Of a stretch of DNA of 53,796 bases, positions 51,152-53,796 are shown piece by piece. The DNA is from Chitinophagaceae bacterium (GTDB lineage: Bacteria; Bacteroidota; Bacteroidia; Chitinophagales; Chitinophagaceae), in NCBI GenBank assembly GCA_016786885.1, contig JAEUVO010000034.1:1-53796 (forward strand), read 5' to 3'. Under the pieces are notes generated by a model, which made no database searches, was not told where the DNA came from, and saw only the letters and a list, made by a program, of their open reading frames with translations. How positions within the stretch are numbered: position 1 is the first letter of the stretch; every line of letters begins with the position of its first letter. The position numbers and the translations under genes are program-made.

Positions 51152-52718
51152 TTTGAATAAAACCTGGTCCATATAATGCTTTACCAGTTCTGACTCCTGT
51201 ATGCTTTTCATTTTCCACCACCATTATTCCATTTACAATGACAAAGTGAAAACCTTTGGAATAAGCATGAGGTTTTTCAAACGTAGAAATGTCCTTCACT
51301 TCTTTTTCATCAAAAATAACAATGTCTGCAGCCATCCCTTCTTTGATAAGGCCGCGGTCTTTCAACTGAAACTTTTGTGCAGGCAGGGAAGTCATTCTTC
51401 TTATTGCTTCTTCCAATGAAATAACTTTTTCATCCCGTACATATTTCCCCAGCACTCTTGCATTGGTACCGTAGCCACGGGGGTGCGGCATACCCACACC
51501 CAGTTTCCTGATGCTGGCATCGCTGGCAAACATGTTGAAAGGATATTTCATAATGAACTTTACATCTCCTTCACCCATTCCATGAAATACAGCACTGGCA
51601 CCACCATTCATCATAATATCCATCACCGTTTCTGCTTCATAGGTTGCCTTGTGTTTTTTTCCTTTTACCAGGTTAATTTGTTCAATACTTTTTCCATTGT
51701 ATGAGCTGTCTGCCGGGTAATTGGCTACCACCGCATAACTAAGATGTTTCAATTTTCTTTTTTTCAGCCTTGCCAGGATATGATCAGTTACCTGCTTTCT
51801 TATTTCAGGCCGTTGCAGCCTTGCTTTTATAGAATCCTGTCCGTCTGCCAACACCTCATCGGGTAACAAAGTGCTGATAGATGTACTGCTGGCTGTATAA
51901 GGGTATTGATCGATCGTTACTTCAATACCTTCTCTTCTGGCGGCTTCAATCATTGGTACAGTTGTTTTACTTCTGCCCCAGTTATGCTGGCCACTGAGTT
52001 TGAAATGTGAAATCTCCACCGGGATTTTTGCCTCTCTTCCGATCGTCAGCGCTTCTTCAATAGCCTGTGCTACACTATCACCCTCATCCCGCATATGCGT
52101 GGCGTATACACCATTATATTTAGCTGCAATTTTTGCCAGCGAAATAATCTCCGGTGTTTTGGTATAGGTACCGGGGATATAAATAAGACCCGTTGATAAA
52201 CCAACAGCGCCATCCTTCATAGCTTTTTCGGTAAGTTCTTCCATCCGTTTCATCTCATCGGGAGTAGCATCCCGGTTGGCCCGTCCCATCACTGCTTTGC
52301 GAATATCGTTATGACCAATAAGAGTGGCAATGTTAATAGAAAGTTTCAGCGAATCAACCCAGCGCAAATATTTTCCTATATCCACATTAGATGAACCACA
52401 GTTTCCGGTGATGCAGGTGGTAACACCATCATAGATAAAACTCTTTGCTTCCGGATCTTTGGTTTCATCGTCTTCCAGGTGTGTGTGCACATCAATAAAG
52501 CCCGGAGCCACAATAAGCCCTTTCGCATCAATGGTTTTTTGGGCTGAAAGGTTCAAGTCTCTTCCAATTTTAATAATCCTGCCGTTTTTCACCGCAATAT
52601 TTCCGTAATACCAGCTGTTGCCGGTACCATCAATGATCTTTCCATTAGTGATGAGAATATCACAATCTTGCCCGAAAAGAACAGCCGGCATAAGCAGGAG
52701 ACAAATTATCCATTTCAT
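51141..52718 (-). CDS. N-acyl-D-amino-acid deacylase (D-aminoacylase)
   Basis: The 525-residue amidohydrolase has a signal peptide (1-16, VLFGQ), so it should work outside the cytoplasm. Metal ligands typical of D-aminoacylase are present: HTH (His78, His80), Cys107 in GNCGSS, and ATHMRDEG and EISHFKLSG carrying further His residues. Catalytic Asp lies in FASDASIRKLG. It splits N-acyl-D-amino acids to the free D-amino acid and a carboxylate; relatives also hydrolyse other D-compounds. First gene of an operon with the S12 hydrolase. Confidence 0.9.
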   Translation of the reverse strand: MKWIICLLLMPAVLFGQDCDILITNGKIIDGTGNSWYYGNIAVKNGRIIKIGRDLNLSAQKTIDAKGLIVAPGFIDVHTHLEDDETKDPEAKSFIYDGVTTCITGNCGSSNVDIGKYLRWVDSLKLSINIATLIGHNDIRKAVMGRANRDATPDEMKRMEELTEKAMKDGAVGLSTGLIYIPGTYTKTPEIISLAKIAAKYNGVYATHMRDEGDSVAQAIEEALTIGREAKIPVEISHFKLSGQHNWGRSKTTVPMIEAARREGIEVTIDQYPYTASSTSISTLLPDEVLADGQDSIKARLQRPEIRKQVTDHILARLKKRKLKHLSYAVVANYPADSSYNGKSIEQINLVKGKKHKATYEAETVMDIMMNGGASAVFHGMGEGDVKFIMKYPFNMFASDASIRKLGVGMPHPRGYGTNARVLGKYVRDEKVISLEEAIRRMTSLPAQKFQLKDRGLIKEGMAADIVIFDEKEVKDISTFEKPHAYSKGFHFVIVNGIMVVENEKHTGVRTGKALYGPGFIQNGN

Positions 52719-52771
52719 TCCTGAAAGTTACAGAAAGCTGAGGAGCTATAAAGAAGAAACAAGGCCGGGAG

Positions 52772-52876
52772 TTATTTTTTCAGGTACCTGTATAAAAAAG
52801 CACAAAGAAAACCAACTGCAACATAAATGATAAACCGCAGCAGGCGGCTCTTCCAGTTGGTATTATCTCCGAACAT
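52772..52876 (-). CDS. 34-residue single-pass membrane protein
   Basis: ATG at 52874-52876 to TAA at 52772-52774 encodes a short protein: a polar start (MFGDNTNWKSRLLR), one membrane segment (about 15-30, FIIYVAVGFLCAFLYR), and a basic tail (YLKK). It lies between the TPR gene and the D-aminoacylase gene on the same strand. No known family is claimed; the coherent hydrophobic profile and Arg/Lys flanks make it a plausible real gene. Confidence 0.45.
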   Translation of the reverse strand: MFGDNTNWKSRLLRFIIYVAVGFLCAFLYRYLKK

Positions 52877-52912
52877 ATAGGTGAGTATGAACCGGTAATT
52901 TACTAATACAAA

Positions 52913-53796
52913 CTATTTATTTTCCAATTCTTCAATCGTTTTCTTCGCCGCTGCCAGCCTTATTGCTTTATTCTTCTCCACCAATTTATGCGTAGCCCAT
53001 TTTTCTAATTTATGATGCAGAGGGACTAATAGTGCTGCAACACAAACCAATGCCAGCAACATCAGCGCCGGTGAGTGATGAGTGATGCGTTCTAAAAAAG
53101 GGTGCATCAATAAATTTAAAAATTCAAACACCAGTAATAACGCCACCACACCAAGAAACTGGATCAATTTAGTGTTGGTAATATGGCGGCGGCTGAGTAC
53201 TAAAAACAGAATGATGAAGCTTAAGATGCCCAGTGCTAATAAAGCATATTGAATGTTTTGTTTTCGTTGCTGTGCTTCTTTTATTTTTTCCGCCGCAGCT
53301 TCCTGCTGCCGTAAATCTTCTTCAAAGGTCATTAACAATATTTGCTGGTTGGTTTTGTTGCTGGTTAACGAATCGTTGGCTGTTTTTATAAGCTTTGCAT
53401 ATTTTAATGTGCTGTCGCACTTTGTTTTTTCATACATATCAGAAAGCAGTTTTGCTGGTTTACTGCTCAGGTAAAAGAAGGGTGTATTGTTTACCGTTTC
53501 AATCGCTTTTCTTGCATAAAATGCACAGGAATCTGTTTGATTATTCCGTTGAAAATGCTCTGCCAGGGCTGTGCATGTCAGATTGCGGTATCTTATATTA
53601 TTGGCACCTTCACTTCGGTTGAGAGCCATATTAAAATAGCCCATAGCCAGCGGGGTATTACCCAGTTTACTATGTACGCCACCGAGGTTTATAAATACAT
53701 AAGGATTATTGGAAACTATTTTTAGCCGGGTAAAAATTTCATAAGCCCTTTGTGAATACATCAGCGATGAATCCAGGCTGTTGGTAGCAAGATATA
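52913..53796 (-). CDS. TPR-repeat membrane protein (5' end cut by window edge)
   Basis: The frame stays open to base 53796, so the start lies outside the window. The visible part begins with TPR-like helical repeats (about the first 130 residues, e.g. NTPLAMGYFNMALNRSE) and a charged coiled coil (LRQQEAAAEKIKEAQQRK). Three or four hydrophobic segments follow between YALLALGILSF and LLALVCVAALLVPL. The tail is short, Lys/Glu-rich and cytoplasmic. No kinase or DNA-binding domain follows. Such TPR-plus-membrane proteins often resemble sensor parts of Bacteroidota regulators. The function is unknown. Confidence 0.8.
   Translation of the reverse strand, partial: YLATNSLDSSLMYSQRAYEIFTRLKIVSNNPYVFINLGGVHSKLGNTPLAMGYFNMALNRSEGANNIRYRNLTCTALAEHFQRNNQTDSCAFYARKAIETVNNTPFFYLSSKPAKLLSDMYEKTKCDSTLKYAKLIKTANDSLTSNKTNQQILLMTFEEDLRQQEAAAEKIKEAQQRKQNIQYALLALGILSFIILFLVLSRRHITNTKLIQFLGVVALLLVFEFLNLLMHPFLERITHHSPALMLLALVCVAALLVPLHHKLEKWATHKLVEKNKAIRLAAAKKTIEELENK

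Noticed and set aside
1..53796. CRISPR array, tRNA, rRNA or prophage
   Set aside because: No regularly spaced identical repeats, no tRNA cloverleaf recognised, and no phage structural genes.

Overview
The window looks like a chromosomal segment of a Bacteroidota bacterium, most likely of the Chitinophagaceae type. The reasons are a SusC/SusD pair, a GLPGLI protein, a type IX secretion (T9SS) sorting-domain protein, LytTR/LytS and OmpR two-component pairs, a futalosine-pathway mqnC, a fused alpha/beta E1 dehydrogenase, lipoproteins with Bacteroidota-style lipoboxes, and promoters of the TTG-N18..22-TAnnTTTG type very close to start codons. GC content is moderate by eye. No rRNA, tRNA, CRISPR or phage genes were seen.

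Layout. 1-9.4 kb: truncated nucleotidyltransferase, S41 processing protease, secreted helical protein, GLPGLI protein divergent from an OmpR-type kinase/regulator operon, nagA, a diheme cytochrome c lipoprotein and a small lipoprotein. 9.5-15.9 kb: SulP anion transporter, then a compact minus-strand operon of small stress/detoxification-type proteins (VOC, SRPBCC, DUF1801, HhH/zinc-ribbon, DoxX) divergent from a GlxA/AraC-like regulator. 15.9-23.6 kb: LytTR regulator and LytS-type kinase divergent from a SusC-SusD-lipoprotein operon, with a 16-bp direct repeat in between.

23.9-30.7 kb is a visibly AT-rich accessory island. It contains small secreted, lipoprotein or membrane genes, mostly on the minus strand, separated by a repeat family of 100-200 nt. 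In three cassettes the first 10-15 bases are complementary to the far end of the repeat that follows the same gene, as expected for integron gene cassettes. No integrase is in the window, so it resembles a CALIN (integrase-less attC array). An AraC/SDR/isomerase/lipocalin block and a DinB gene also lie here.

30.7-37.2 kb: mqnC-GNAT-DUF3817 operon (mqnC carries an in-frame 20-bp perfect palindrome), an aspartyl protease with PDZ, and a pair of M16 peptidase subunits split by a small GIY-YIG nuclease gene surrounded by short palindromic repeats. 37.2-53.8 kb: T9SS protein, fused E1 dehydrogenase with an inverted-heptamer insertion in its linker, a repeat-rich secreted protein, DUF418 membrane protein, then peptide-hydrolase genes (S9 peptidase, three serine beta-lactamase-family hydrolases, ricin-like protein, N-acyl-D-amino-acid deacylase), a 34-residue membrane protein and a truncated TPR protein.

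Functionally the window combines outer-membrane nutrient uptake under LytTR control, extracytoplasmic peptide processing and cell-wall sugar recycling. Three classes of repeat (attC-like, GIY-YIG-associated palindromes, in-gene palindromes) have remodelled otherwise ordinary operons.
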